Of a stretch of DNA of 64,000 bases, positions 34,689 to 47,700 are shown piece by piece. Under the pieces are notes generated by a model, which was not told the DNA's origin, ran no database searches, and worked only from the letters and a program-made list of their open reading frames with translations. Source of the DNA: Diplosphaera chodatii (Eukaryota; Chlorophyta; Trebouxiophyceae; Prasiolales; Stichococcaceae). Made by a program: the position numbers and the translations under genes. Positions within the stretch are counted from its first letter, which is position 1. Each line of letters starts with the position of its first letter. Location of the stretch: positions 3,224,001 through 3,288,000 of the forward strand of contig JAALGY010000032.1 in assembly GCA_032358165.1 (NCBI GenBank). Direction: 5' to 3'.

Positions 34689-34942
34689 CAAGCTCGCATG
34701 ACAGCTGAAAACACAGTTCAGGACAGACTGGAGTTCCATTCTTTATGCAGCCTACTGCGGACGAGGTTAGCACTGCATGGACTACAGAATTGCCGGATGG
34801 CCTCACAGAATCAGCATGCTATGTAGTCTGGACGTTGGGCTGCTCAAGCAGCGCCCCTGTGCAGCAGAGCAAGTGCCGTTGCATCATTGCCTACTGCACC
34901 GTTCTGCTGCGTTGGACTGCTGCTTGGACGTTGCGCAGGTGA

Positions 34943-37900
34943 TCAGGCGCCTGGGGGTCTGCAGTGCTGCGTGGCTGCGGGGGCACCCTGCTGCCCTGGC
35001 GGTCGGGAGGGGTTAGCTTTCTGGCGTAAACCCTGCCGCAGCGCCTCACGGAGGTCCTCTGCCAGCACCACGCTGGCATTGGAGCGGCGAGGCGGCCGAG
35101 CACCCGCCACGCGGCTGTCCTGATGGCTGTTCGCCTCACAATTGGCTGGCAGCTGGAAGCTCTTTGCCAGTTCGCTGATTGCAAGCCCAGAGGTTGCTCC
35201 ACACCTGTGGGTCAGCCGTTGCACCAACTATGGCCTCAGGACATGCTGGGGTGCACAGCGTCAGGTCACTGGCAGTCTCCTGGGTGCTGCGAATGCTATT
35301 TCAGTCTTTGGTGACGATCTGCAAGCTGACAGTATGCAGCTCACCGCTGCCAGAGCAGCTGCTCGTAGGCCTCAATCTCCCGGTCGTAGTCTCCCACTGG
35401 GAAATTTGTCTTTGCCAGGCGCCCCTTCACAATGATGAGCGCCCGGTCATACTGCCGCGCCGCCTCCTCCTCTGTTTTATGCACTCCAAAAGACACCTGC
35501 AGCATTTTCACATTCAAGCGTGCAGATAGTGAGGGAGAAAAGAGTTGTGTTGACACTGTGTCAACAATGCAGCATGCAGTTATGGGCTCAGGGGGGTTTT
35601 GCGGAACACAAGCAGAGGTAGATGTCCAAGCATACATTTTTCCGGCCACCAAAGGCGCCGATGCGTGCCTCCCAGCGTCCATTGTGCCCCGACACTCCCC
35701 GAAAGCGAGACTTGCCCCGAGTGAATGCACTGCTCTTGCGACGGACGTATGCGACTATCTCCTCCTGCAAGCCCAGCCCACACGACTCAGTATGCAATCG
35801 GTATGCTAGACCTGTAGACACTTGGATCCAGTGCATGTGATCCTGACAGAAAGGGTGCCCGTGTGGAAAGTCACAGGTCCATCAGCAGGTCATATCTGAT
35901 CATGGCCGAACAACATCTTACAGCCGCACCTGGGCGCTGCCAGCCAGCTCGGCCAATTCAGCGGTGTAGCTGCCACGCAGGAAGTTGGTGGCAACATGCA
36001 AGCCCTTGCACGACAGTGCCACTAGGTCATAAGCACGTGCAGCATCTGCTTCGCTGTTGAAACCGCCCAGGTAGAGCTGCCGACCATTCAGCCACAGAGA
36101 TGCTTCCCATCGGTTGGTGAGTCTGCAGGGAACACGAGGCAATACTCAGCACCTGATCAACAGGGCGCCAAACCGAGGCTGTTCAGCCGGGCATGCTGTT
36201 GGACTGGGATGGCTGTCAAATTGAGCACGTGTGCAGGCTCTCACCTGTGCCTGCTGACGCCTCGATAGGCCGAGGTCGTGCCAGATCCAGCTGCATCTGA
36301 CTCTGGGCCTGCGGCCTCTGCAGCTGCCGGTCTGCTGCGGGCGGCGGCTGCCCTGCAGGATGGAAGTCCCCCTACATCGGTCATGTCTTGCAGCGCATAT
36401 TGGGATCGCTCTATACCATGGAGTTGATGTGATGACAGTAAAAAAGCGCCACATACCTGCCGGCCTTCTGGGGGCTTCTGGGGTTCCTGCCGCTTGTGGA
36501 AGCGCTGCCACCTTTGCAGTTGCCGTCTGACACCCGCTTCCGCTTGGTTGGCGTGGATGCGCTGCTGCCAGGTGATTCTGGCCCGGCAGCTGCGCCACAC
36601 TGCAGCTCTGCTGCTGTGGGTACTATGGCTGTTGCTGGCGCTGGTGCTGTGCCTGCTGAAAGAGAATCTGGTGCAACACCGCTGGTGTTACCCTGTCTGG
36701 CTGGACCTGCAGGTGGGCCAGCGAGTTGCTGTAAGCCAGGCTGCCTGCTTGGCGAGCTGTGGCGTTGGCTGGATGTCATGAGGCTGCTGAAGGTCGGCCA
36801 GTGACCATGGACGATGCTGCTGCCGGGCTGCGCTTGAGGCCCCTGCTCTTGGCTGGCTGGAGGCGGCCAGACCGGCCCTGGTGAACTAGGAAAGGCAAAG
36901 CCATTGTTTTGGAGCTGCCCTCTGTACTGGCTTATCGGCTGCTGTTGAGATGTCGGCAGAGGCAATGGCGGCGGCAGGTGCTGACGAGAGGCTGGTGATG
37001 GGTACCTGAGCTGCAGACAGTGAGGTGCAGGCGTCACTGAGAGGCTGGACTTCAGCTAGTGGCCACGGAGCTATTTGCATAAAATGCTTTTGAAGCTTAT
37101 GGTTCACCAGCAAATTGTTTTGGTCCCACGATGAATGTGACTGCATGGCTGGCTGTTTGAATTCGTCATCAGGGGCCCTGACAGCAGGCATGCTGCTGTC
37201 GTTTGCTGTGCCATGCTGGAGGTCTGGCTCGGGCGGCGTCAAGGTCGGCAGCGTCCAGAGGGGGCTGCCCATACCGAACGTTGGGTCGGCCATCGCTGCA
37301 GCACAGATGCAGCAAGCAGGTTGCACACATTAAAGCACACGCAGTAACACAGACTCAGGACGCACCCATTGGCCCAACTGACTGCAGCACAGGTTCGTCG
37401 TGTATTGACACCTTCGAGCTCAGCAACATCGAAGTTCAGGCCATCCCAACTGAACCAGGAGCTGCGTCGTCGGACAGGCGGGCCCCGGCCACCGACAGAC
37501 CGCTCGCCAGCTGAGGTTATTGCTTCTGCAGATGACACAAACACACGGTTGCGCTACAATGCCCGACGCAGACACAAGGTGCAATGCATGAAATGCCGGC
37601 CAAATGATGACGTTCACCGTCATGTTGCGTAGGATACAGCGGCATGGTAGTCATTGGCTGGCTGCTGTAGCCTGTGACGGCAACAGCGGTGCTGGACGGC
37701 GGGCTCAGCAGCAGCTGTGCCGCTGGACTTAGAAAGCTGAGGCTTGCGCTCGGCACAGCCAGCCCGCGCGACGGCAACCCAAATATGTCCTCCTCTGCTG
37801 ATCGCCGACGAGGCGTTGGCGAGAGGCTCCCCCTGCCGCTGCCCAGGCTGTCTGCACGCATGCTCTGGAACGGCTGCAGCTGCACTACAGGTGGCAGTGC

Positions 37901-38200
37901 GCCGGCATCCTGGAAGCTTGCACGGAATGGCTGTGAAAGCAGCGGCAGTGGCCGTGTTGCCTCCAGAAAGGCTGGTCCTGTCCGGCTGGACACCGTTGCT
38001 GGGTGGTGCAGTGCCGGATGCGGACCCGCATCGTGGGCTGCTGAGCTGCTGGCCCGATTGGCATACTGACATGCTGCCGCTACAGTGGTGTCGCCTGTTC
38101 TGATTCTGGGCGGCCGGCCAAGGCTATTGATGGTAATCCGTGGCGTCCATGCCATCGTGGGCGCTTGGTTTGCGCTGTTGTTCAGGTCTTCATCGTCCAT
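34943..38200 (-). CDS. Double AP2-domain transcription factor (AINTEGUMENTA-like)
   Basis: Nuclear DNA-binding factor of the AP2/ANT type. ATG 38200 begins MDDEDLNNSANQ. A long Pro/Ser/Gln-rich N-terminal region spans about 38200-36440 in four exons, ending with a basic TKRKRVSDG patch. AP2 repeat 1 is split between an exon ending SAYRGVSRHR (about 36242) and one giving RWEASLWLNGRQLYLGGFNS to AARAYDLVALSCKG (about 36125-35935). The linker is short (YVRRKSSAF). Repeat 2 is SRFRGVSGHNGRWEARIGAF (about 35730-35640), then VSFGVHKTEEEAARQYDRAL and NFPVGDYDREIEAYEQ (about 35500-35350). A last exon, 35204-34943, joins in phase and adds a basic Arg/Pro tail. Both repeats keep the YRGV/FRGV and WEA core. 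Plant ANT proteins have the same two-repeat order. Confidence 0.9.
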
Positions 38201-39164
38201 TCTGCGGCATGCACACCGTTTACGTTGCTTTTCCAGCAGACCATCACAGAGTCATGCAGCCTGTACGGCGCCCGAGACCACAAGTCATCAGTGATAGACT
38301 TGACCAGCAGTCAGACCTCTGGAAGCCAGCAGACGATGATAGGCGGCGCAGTCCGCCAAGAAAGAATCTTTGCATATACAGAATTGATCATAGGCTGCCA
38401 GCGACCCAGCTGCATAGTCGGCTGCACCCCTGCGGCGCAACATCGTCGACTGACTGGCACGATAACGTGGCGTGAACAGCATGCTCTCGCTCAAGTCAGC
38501 GTGCTTCGACCCCATAGAAGCTCAACGAAACCTCAAATTGCTCATGTGTGCCGTGACGACCGGTGCGGCCATCTTGCTATGTTTGTCTGACCTTTAGTCT
38601 TCATCGCAGGCAGCGTTTTCCGGGTGTGCACGTGACTTGGTCGCGATCACGCCCGAGAGAGTGCAGCGTGCCACTCGCCATCATCTGCTGCCCTGTGAGA
38701 TGTCTATTGGAATAAACGAATGAAGGATTGTGCCTGTTCGGGTCGCTTGTGGAAGCTGCTGGGTGAGATCAGAGCAGGATAACACGTTGCAGTAGGTCCG
38801 CGAGGTGTGTACCGCCATGAACGCAGGGTGACCGCAAGCCACATCAGGCTGAAACCTCCCACACATCACGTCGAAGATTTTCACACAATCGCCCGCGCGA
38901 TCAAGGCTCACAACCCTGTGCGCGCTGCTCAAGCTGTAGTCCTCTAAACCCTTGGTTCGAAATACCTGCCCTGCAGCAGTGCTGCCTGCAGCCCTGTACC
39001 AGCCCTGCAAGCAACATGTTCGCAGGGCATGCATGTGCACATACCACCACGTTCCGTCATGTGTGGTGTCTGGCATGAGACTTTTCCATAAGTCGACGGT
39101 TCGGCAGATTCCTATCAACCTGTAGAACATCGTGATCTGTTGATCTGGCAAGGCTACCAATACC
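38201..39164. other. Divergent intergenic region
   Basis: Nearly 1 kb between the AP2 factor (-) and KCR (+). Open frames on both strands resemble no family, and I see no tRNA or repeat. It probably holds two promoters. Confidence 0.4.
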
Positions 39165-40876
39165 ATGCCGCAGCCCACATTCCGAGAGGACCTGCCCATT
39201 CTCCTGGTATGGGTCATCTTCTTCGGCGGCCTGCTTGTCGGACTGTGGACGTACACACGTTTGTTCCTGCAGCTTGTGCGCGCCCTCTGGGTCTACTTCC
39301 TGCGGCCGGGGCGCAATCTCAGGAAGCTGGGCGACTGGGCCGTTGTGACTGGCGCCACAGACGGCATCGGCAAAGCCTACGCCGAACGACTGGCCAAGCG
39401 AGGTGCACGGTGCAACGTCCTGCCAGCTGGGCGCCCTTGATCACCTGTGCAGCGGCTGCCAGCAAGACTGTGTCCATGACAGGCATCATGCAGCTGATGG
39501 CATGCTTGTGGCTTACCTGCGCAGGCTTTAACATCGTGCTCATCTCGCGCACGGAGTCAAAGCTGCAGGCTGTGGCGGCGGACATAGAGTCCCGCTTCGG
39601 TGTGCAGACGAAGGTGGTCCCGGCAGACTTCGCCGCGGCAACCGAGGACACCTGGGAAGCGATCAGCGCCGTGGTGTCCAGCGTGCCTGTGGGGGTGCTG
39701 ATCAACAGCGCTGGCGTCTCATACGACCATGCGGGTGAGCGCTTGGGCCCACCCACTGAGATTGTCATGCCCAGCAGGCTTGGAGGTGCCTGCTCCATGG
39801 TGTGCACCTTATAGAGGCGGATGCCGAACTCAGCAGAGACTTGCATGCTACACCGTGCAGAGTACTTTGACGCCGTCAGCCAGCAGGATATCGATGGCCT
39901 GATCAAGGTCAATGTGGTCGGCATCACGCGGGTATGCCGATTCTTCCGATTCTCTCGAATCTGTGAGAGTCGAAGAGGCAGAGGACTTCACATGGCTGTA
40001 CCTGTTGCAGATGTACAAGAAAGCGTGGGCTCAATCAGGAGTAGCTTCGGTACCGGGCATCGAATGGCACATGATCCATGTACAAGGTCCTTCTGGCTGC
40101 AGATGTGCAGTATTGCGGTGCCGGGTATGAAGGCGCGCAAGCGGGGGGCCATCGTAAATGTAGGCAGCGGATCAGCAACGTTCCTGCCCTCCTACCCGCT
40201 GTATGCCGTCTACGGCGCCACGAAGGTAGGCGGTGCCACACACTCTGGCAGCAGCATGATCAACACTGTAATATTGTCTCTGTCATGTTGAATCCACCAT
40301 GGGGTCTGCACCCTGTGTGCAGCGTGTGGATTGTTTGATTGTTGAACATGCTGCTCAAACCCCTATAACGGACTGGTCCTTCAAATGTGACAGGCATACG
40401 TGGACGAGCTCAGCAGGGATCTGCAGGCGGAGTGCAGCGCACACGGTGTGACGGTCGAGAATCAGGCGCCTTTCTATGTTGCCACCAAGATGTCCAAGAT
40501 CCGGCGGCCACGGCTGGATGCCCCCAGCCCCGCCACCTGGGTGCAGTCCACTGATACTGATCCCAGTCGCTGTCATGTTGTTTCATCACGCGTGCATCCA
40601 ATTTTTGCTGCCACCAGAGGCACGAGCAGGTGTTCCAGTCGGATGTCCATCCTTCTGAGTGCGGTGGGCTGATATGAGCTCCGATGACAACAGGTGGATG
40701 CGGGTCTGCGGCAGATCGGCTATGGCTCGACAGCTGCGCCTTATTGGGTGCACGCCTTCATGGCATGGGTGCTGTCGTGCCTGCCAGACGTGCTGGTGAA
40801 TGCATACCTGATGTACTTGCACAAGGGTCTGCGCTCGAGATGGTACAAGAAGCAGCAACGGCAGAAGAGGGAATGA
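39165..40876 (+). CDS. KCR1: Very-long-chain 3-oxoacyl-CoA reductase (KCR/HSD17B12)
   Basis: Second enzyme of the ER fatty-acid elongase: NADPH-dependent reduction of 3-ketoacyl-CoA. Exons 39165-39402, 39525-39734, 39861-39931, 40103-40225, 40394-40540 and 40694-40876 total 972 nt (323 aa) in phase. An N-terminal span ([17 protein letters not shown]) precedes the Rossmann motif [14 protein letters not shown] for cofactor choice and LINSAGVS follow. The catalytic set is NVGSGS plus YAVYGATK (Ser, Tyr and Lys of YxxxK). VATKMSKI and the family ending [20 protein letters not shown] follow. The C-terminus KKQQRQKRE is basic and suits ER retention. Confidence 0.95.
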
Positions 40877-41089
40877 AGGAGCAGCTGGCTTGGGAGAGTG
40901 TTGTCGGTTGTGGGTTGATTGTCGGCTCGACTTGAGACGGAAGCTGAGACTGCCGATATTGCACACAGCAACCAGTACTTGGGGCTTGCCAATATTCGAC
41001 CCCTGAACACGTCCCCTTCACCTGACCACAGCAATGCAAGCTGGTCTACGGTGGCCAGCACACTGCAACGGCACAGACCGCAGCCCAGA

Positions 41090-44000
41090 TCACTCCTCCT
41101 CCTCCTCCTCTGCCTCATCCAGCCACTTGAGGAAGGGCTCCATGTCGCGCTGGAACACCTGGCGCCCCTGCACATGGTAAGCCAGCAGGATGGCTTCAGC
41201 CTCATCCCTCGCGGACGAATGTTATAAAAGCAGGACGGCATTTGACTAGGGCTTATGAGCTGTGGACGTACATGTGCCAGGCCTTGGCAAGCAGGAGCCA
41301 AGCAAGCAGCACAGGAACCAGCTGTCCTGAAGGAGCGCACCTTCGGGTGGGAACCCTTCTTGTACCAGAACTTGATGGTGTCCTCGTCCAGGATGTCAGC
41401 GTCGTACAGGATGCGGATCACCGCCGAGAACAGCTTCAGCAGCTTTGGGTCCTCGTAGCAGTACACCTGCGCTCGTAGCACAAGCAGCAGGTAGCACTGG
41501 GGTTGCACTTGCTGCCGGTTTTGCAGGCCGCTGAGTGACCTCGTCGTGCTGGTATGTGTCTATGTTGACAACTGACGACATTTGAGAGCAGATGACACCA
41601 TTTGCTGAGGGTGTGCATGCAAATTGCTCCGCGGCAGCCCAGCTGCTGGTCACTCGGTCGGAGGTGCACCTGGATGTGGACCATGAGGGCGGCCTCCAGG
41701 CGGGCGGAGCCGGAAAAGGCCTCCAGCAGCTTCTGGTACTTCTTCACCTGCTTCGCCACCGCCGTCTGGATCTGCTGGTGGTTCTTGCCGCCCAGCGGCA
41801 CCGCCCCAATCAGCGTGTTCCACAGCACCTGCAGGTAGGTACCCGGCAGTCATCCACTGAGCATTGAAGCTCCTCTCAGACCCTTTGCCATGCGTCACCT
41901 GGAAGCCCACGACTGAGGATGCTGCACCCACTTCCTTGTGCAGCAGGCGCCACACAGGGTGCACAGCAGTTTAAACCATGTTGCCTCCTCTGCATCGGCT
42001 GGCTTGAATAAGTGCCCGCACCTTGAGGATCTCGACCTCAGGCAGGTTCCACTCCGCCTTCTGTGCCTTGCACAGCGCGATGGCATCCGCCACGGGCACG
42101 GGCGGCTCCGCTGTCACCATGTCCTCCAGCTGCGCTGCCAACTCCACCAGATGCACCTGTTGCGCAGCACCCAACCAAGGGTCTGCCCACCACTGACAAC
42201 TGTCGAGAACAGACGGACGTGGGGCCGCAGTCTGCAGAGGGCGTCAGCGTTGCGCCTTACGGGCTGCAACCGCCTGCATACTGCCTGAGCAAAATCCAGG
42301 CTGCTGGGCAGCAGTGACATGACCGGCATCAGAGCAGCGCACCTGCGCCACCTTGCCGTTGTTGTAGTCCACTACCGACTGCATGCCATGTGCCTGCAAA
42401 AACAAGAAAGAAGTGTTGCACATGTGAGTGTTCTGGAGGTGTCCACTGCAACAGCACCATCAGATATGCACCCAGCACTTCGCACACTACATTTCTCATG
42501 ACTGCCAAGGCAATGACTGAACCCGAACAAACTGAGATGTAACTCTGGATCACACCTTGAAGTGTGCATTGAACTGCTCCAGGGTGCGCTGCTGCGGTGG
42601 GAAGAACTCCAGCAGGCGCTCGTCCAGGCGCGCCTTCTTGAGCAGCGCCACAAGGTCGTCGACGCTGTCCGTGGCCAGAAAGTCCGCAAAGAACTCCGTC
42701 ACAAACGCCAGGATGGTGCCCTGCAGCGATTGGGTGTATAAAGCGATGTGAACGGCATTTTCTTCCCAGGGACAGCAGCGCTGTACAGCGGTGCTGTACA
42801 ATGCTGAGGGACACCAGCTGGTTTCGCACTGCACACCTCATCCACACACACAGAGGCACTCTCTGCGCATGAGCAGGATGCAGGGCTTTGCGGAAGAGTA
42901 GCAGAACGTCTGACTGCAGCAGGACCGGCGTGCAGAGAGAGACGCAGACGCAGAGAGAGACGCAGACGCAGAGAGCAGGAGCCAGGCACCTTGGCAACCA
43001 TGCGGTCGTTGAGGAGCGGTACCAGCACACGATCGGGCAGCACGCCAACCTTGAGCACGAAAACACGCGCCATTGCTGCAGGCACCGGCAGAAGGCCCGT
43101 CAAGCGTGGTAGGAGGTGCCAGGAGCAGGACATCAGCATCACGGGTGAGGGCACAGCACACAACCATGGGCTGCATGGCGGTGCATCTGGAGTGCTATGT
43201 TGCAGCATTGAGATGCAAATGTCAAATTAGCAATCCTCATAGTAAAGCAGCTTACCTATGGCGATCTTCTGACGGCCGACGTCATCATAAAACTCCAGCG
43301 AAAGAATCAGCTTCACCAGGGTGTTTTCCAGCGAGCGAATCAGGAAGGGCCGCCGTCTGCAGTTGTACACGACTATCTCAGGCCCGGGCCGCACCGCTGT
43401 AGGGGGTGGTCACTACTGCTGCCATCTGGCTGTGAAGCGTTCAGCGCTCTCTGTCAAGTGCAACTGCCATACCTGACGAGGCCCTTGATTGCCTCCATGT
43501 ATGGCATGATTGCCTCACGTGTTGGCTCCGCCGCCAGCACCTGTACATCAGCATGCCGTACGCCATCTTTGGGTTGGTTCTTGCACTGACACCACGCTCC
43601 CATCACATTTGCTCAGCTGTTCATGCCTGCTGAATGCTAGTGAAAACAGCAAAGCTCACGCTTGTGTCCAGCTTCTTTCCCTCCGAGATGACATTGCCGC
43701 CGCCGGCCATGCGGCCGCCAGCAAACAGCACCTCGAACAGTGTCTCGCCATAGCGGGAGAAATCCAAGTCCACGCCTGCAGCAGGCAAGTCAACTCGTTA
43801 GGCAAGTCGGGTCAAAAGCTTACGGGAACATGTATATTCACCTGTCACGCTTGCTGCATGCTCCAAACTCGCCTGCCGCCATGCAAGCAAGGCGGTTTTG
43901 CCTCAAGTGGCGCTGCTCACCCTCAAGGCCCTTGACCGCGGCAGCTAGGTCCTTGTCCAACGGCGCATTCGGCGTCTTCGCGTCGTTTATGATAGTGATG

Positions 44001-44391
44001 ACCGCATCCGCGAAGGAGCCCGGGTCCAAGGGAACGCTGATGTTCCGCTTGCGAGTCTTGAGCGTTGCTCCACTGCAGCGTTTGGATCAGCAGCATGTGT
44101 CACGTGGCAATGACTTGGCCAGCTTCAGATATACAATTTGAAGGTGCAAGGGTTGACACAGCTGCAGGATGCATGCCAACGCAGGACTCACGCAAGTGTG
44201 GGCTTCTCCTCCTTTGAGCTGCGGCAGCATCAGCACAGCAGCTGTCAGCAAACAGTCGCAGAACGGAGCGGCGTTATCAGATACATATAATACTGATAAC
44301 ACGTTGAGATGGCTGCTGCACGAGCAACCCCCAAGGCGCTGTTCTCAAGTTTGCTCGGCCCTGATCGGATGCAACATGCAGCTTACCTCAT
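41090..44391 (-). CDS. BZW: eIF5-mimic protein (BZW/5MP) with W2 domain
   Basis: Translation regulator that mimics the eIF5 C-terminal domain and binds eIF2. Exon 1 is just ATGAG (44391-44387), spliced in phase to an exon encoding KEEKPTLA (about 44220), giving MSSKEEKPTLAGATLKTRKR. Next come VPLDPGSFADAVITIINDAK (about 44035) and LDFSRYGETLFEVLFAGGRM (about 43770), the family HEAT/MIF4G-like block. Then RRPFLIRSLENTLVKLILSL and EFYDDVGRQKIAI (about 43360-43260), LDERLLEFFPPQQRTLEQFN (about 42640-42560), and the W2 domain from about 42000. The last exon holds FQRDMEPFLKWLDEAEEEEE and the stop at 41090. The acidic C-terminus with the aromatic pair is the eIF2-beta contact in W2 proteins. The assignment of exon 1 is by phase only. 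Confidence 0.87.
42933..42975. repeat. 18-bp microsatellite-like repeat
   Basis: Two and a third copies of CAGAGAGAGACGCAGACG, in a non-coding part of the eIF5-mimic gene, probably an intron. Confidence 0.8.
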
Positions 44392-44794
44392 AAATGACAG
44401 CCTCGCTGTGTGTCAGGCGCCGGGTCTCGGCGGCTCAAACGCAGCAGCTGTTACACACAGAAGCTGTTGCAACAGAGTGTTTGCAGACTGTTGTAATGTT
44501 CATGATACCCGACGGGCCGCAGACAGGCAGGACCCGTGTGTTCTTTACGCCGACCCTGTTATTCTCATCACATACCCGTCCATGTCGATCTCTCCGATGC
44601 GCAGTGGCCCTCGTGCGCAAGTCCGGCCCCTCTCACACAGCTGCGCCGACTCATTCGACGCATTCTGCACGTAGGAACTGACTCCTCGACAGCTTGCAAG
44701 CAGCAGTCCTGCCGACAAGTAGACCGTGATTGCTGCTGCATTGTGTCCAGCGGGCGGGTGTGCTGTGCACACGGTGATAAAGTCCGAAGCAGCC
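44392..44794. other. Divergent promoter region
   Basis: A gap of 403 bp lies between the eIF5-mimic start (-) and the GT61 start (+). No coding block was recognised. Confidence 0.4.
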
Positions 44795-47700
44795 ATGCGA
44801 GCCCCACACAACAAAACTTCAAGTTTGAGGCTGCTTGCACATGGGTTGGTGATGGGGTGCATGCTGGTGACGCTGCTGGCCAGTCGCAGCCTGTTCAGCA
44901 CCGGCGAGGCAGTGGCGCACCAGATCCGCCAGCCTAGACGGGGCCTGCAGGGTTCATCGCACCCTGTTGCTGACGCAATGCAATTGGGTCTGTCGCAGTC
45001 GCAAACTGACGGAGCTGATGTGGTGAGACGGCAGGGCAGTTAGCTGCATGCAGAAAGCAATAGCAGTGTGGTCGGTCCTGAGGTTAGATTCGGCGTCACA
45101 GCTGCTTCCAGTCCACCGCAGTGTGGGCGTTCTGTGTTGCAGACGATGACCGTGGTTGAAGGGCCGCCAGCCTGGTCTTCGGTCCGGAGCCTGCACCACT
45201 CGCCCCTGCTGCGTGATGACACATCCCCAAAAGGGTATATATCCTGTGTGTGCACCTTGATTTGACGTGCACAAAGCTCATGCTGTTTGCTTAGGTTTGA
45301 CGTGTGCCTGCTGACGTACAGGGAGGGCCAGTGGGGCGAGTCGCATTACCACGTATTTGAGAATGTAAAGGTGAGGTTGCCGCAGGCGTGCTGTCTTGCT
45401 GGTTGTGTGGCACACTCCATCTGAGGGGAGCAGACGAACCAACGTTCACCTCGTGCCATTTCGCAGCTTGACTGGACGGGCGACAACGAACTTGGTGTAC
45501 ATTTCTACCACGCACAGAATCAGACCATCCCCGACAGCCAGCGGATACAGCCCCAGGTGAGCACTGCCGGCCTTTGTGATCTAAAGACCTGCAATCACAA
45601 CTGGAAGTGTGCAGTGTGACGGTAAAGTTACTGTTTGCATGCAGATGTACCGGAAGGATGCGCAGGGACCAGACACATATATTGGGGTGGCTTACACGGC
45701 AGTGCCAGAGGACATGGCTAGCCCACTGACAACGTAAGTGAGGCTACAAATGCATCACTTGACGGTGCATCCCCTCTTCGATGTTCACATGTCATGCGCT
45801 TGAACCTGAGGGTTGACAGTCGTTCACCTGCAGATGCACACAGTGGGTGGATGCGCCAGCCATTTTGTTCCATGCCTCCTATCCTGACAATTACTTTCAT
45901 TATCTGAACGACGGCTTTCTATCGGTCTTTCATACTCTTGTTGACGTAGGCCTTGCGCCACAGCATGTCACCAGGTAGGCCACCAGGTGCAATGCGTAGT
46001 AAGTGCATTTATGCACGTTCACAACTGCCACTGGCAGCTTCACGTCTGATGTACATTCGTGCAGAATTATTGATGGGAAGTCACAGCAGTGCGAGCTGGT
46101 GCCCACACCTGTGCCAGCACAGGTATGAACCCTCCGCACCCCAGATCGCAAGAGTGTGCACCTGTGAGCTGCCGGCCTGCTCTCACGCTGTGAAGTGAGT
46201 GCACGTGTGCAAGAATACACTGCAACAAGCCTATTGCAATGCTGCAGGTGGTACTGGTGGCTTTGCGGGCGGATGCGTACCATCAACCTTGGAGCCATTT
46301 ACTGCATCACATCTCGCCAGCGCAGGCGACAGTACGGCAGCTGCAGGGGCACTGCTTCCGCAAGCTGGTTCTTGGCACCAACATGCTGCTGGATGCCTTC
46401 TGGAACGAGTGGACCAAGTCTTCAGGGTGGGCATGTCACTGCTGCTGCAGCAGTTGACTGTGCAGCTGACTGCGCATCATAATCGCTCAGCGGTACGTTG
46501 CTGACATGTGTCTGAAGCATCGCAGGTTCGACGCTGCCACGCTCGCGCTGCGCAAGCCGGCATTGCAAGCTGCACAACGTTTCCTCATGTCATCTGCGCT
46601 GACGCACAAGCTGCAACACCTGCGGCCGGGCGAAGACCGGGCCCGTGTGGCTGCTGAGGGGTGCACACGCATGGCGGACTCCGCAGCGGCGCACGCCAAT
46701 AGCACCCGCAGCACACCCGCTGCAGGTGCTCCATACTGGCGTGTGCGGGTGCTGTGGCTGATGCCAACTGCTGAACAGCCGCAATGGGGCAATGATGATC
46801 GGTCATGGGGTGTCTCTGTACGCCGCAGGATGGCGGTCGGGCAAGCACCTGCCGCAAGTCACCTTTTCAAGCCGGACTGGGCCCAAGGTCACGCGGTCTC
46901 TGCTGAACGAGGAGGATGTGGTAAGCACCGCACTGGGTGGTTGTGTCTCGAATTTGTGCCCTTCGTGCACGACTGTCACTGTGTTGCTGCATCAGCTGCC
47001 ATGCCAGTGTCCACTCCACTCCACTGCAGGTGCGCTTTATCCAGGCTAACTGGGAGGTTGAGGTCACCGTCACAGACTTCGGCGGCTGGCTGTTCGACAC
47101 CGTGGACCTCATGCAGCGCAGCGACGTTCTACTTGGCATGCATGGCGCGGGCATGACCAACGTGTACTTCCTTCCTGAGGTGAGGGCGACTTCCCAAGTC
47201 TAGGCTGCCTTGTTGTCAGCGCGATTGTTGACCAGGAAATGCTCTGGTAGACACCTGACTGGCTGCATCATGACACCGGTCATCTGGTCATCTGCAGAAT
47301 GCTTCCATGGTGCAACTGCTGCCTTATGGCTGGAACCTGACACAGCCAGGCAAGGAGGAGTGGGTGATCCGTGGCGGGCTGTACCGGCAGATGGGTGCCA
47401 TACAGGCAGTGCGGAACAGTTACTGGATCAATACCAACCCACAGCACGCCTTCTTCCAACGGTGAGTATGGCTGGCAATGCTGGGTGGAAACTCATTTCC
47501 ACCCATTTTCACAGTAGCTGGCAAATCGATGTAGTTATCCGGTTCATCCAGTAGTAAAGTCCTCTCCTGCTGCTGTAGGAAATGGTTTGATAACGTTGGC
47601 AAGTCAGCAGATCATAAGTTGCACCCAAGTGACAGTCTGGCCAGGCCACAGGATGACAACCCCTTCGAAGGTGAGAACGACCTTGATGATCAAATCTACA

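Noticed and set aside
38681..39256. 191-codon minus-strand frame upstream of KCR
   Set aside because: It overlaps the KCR first exon antisense, and its translation matches no family and shows no splice-consistent extension.
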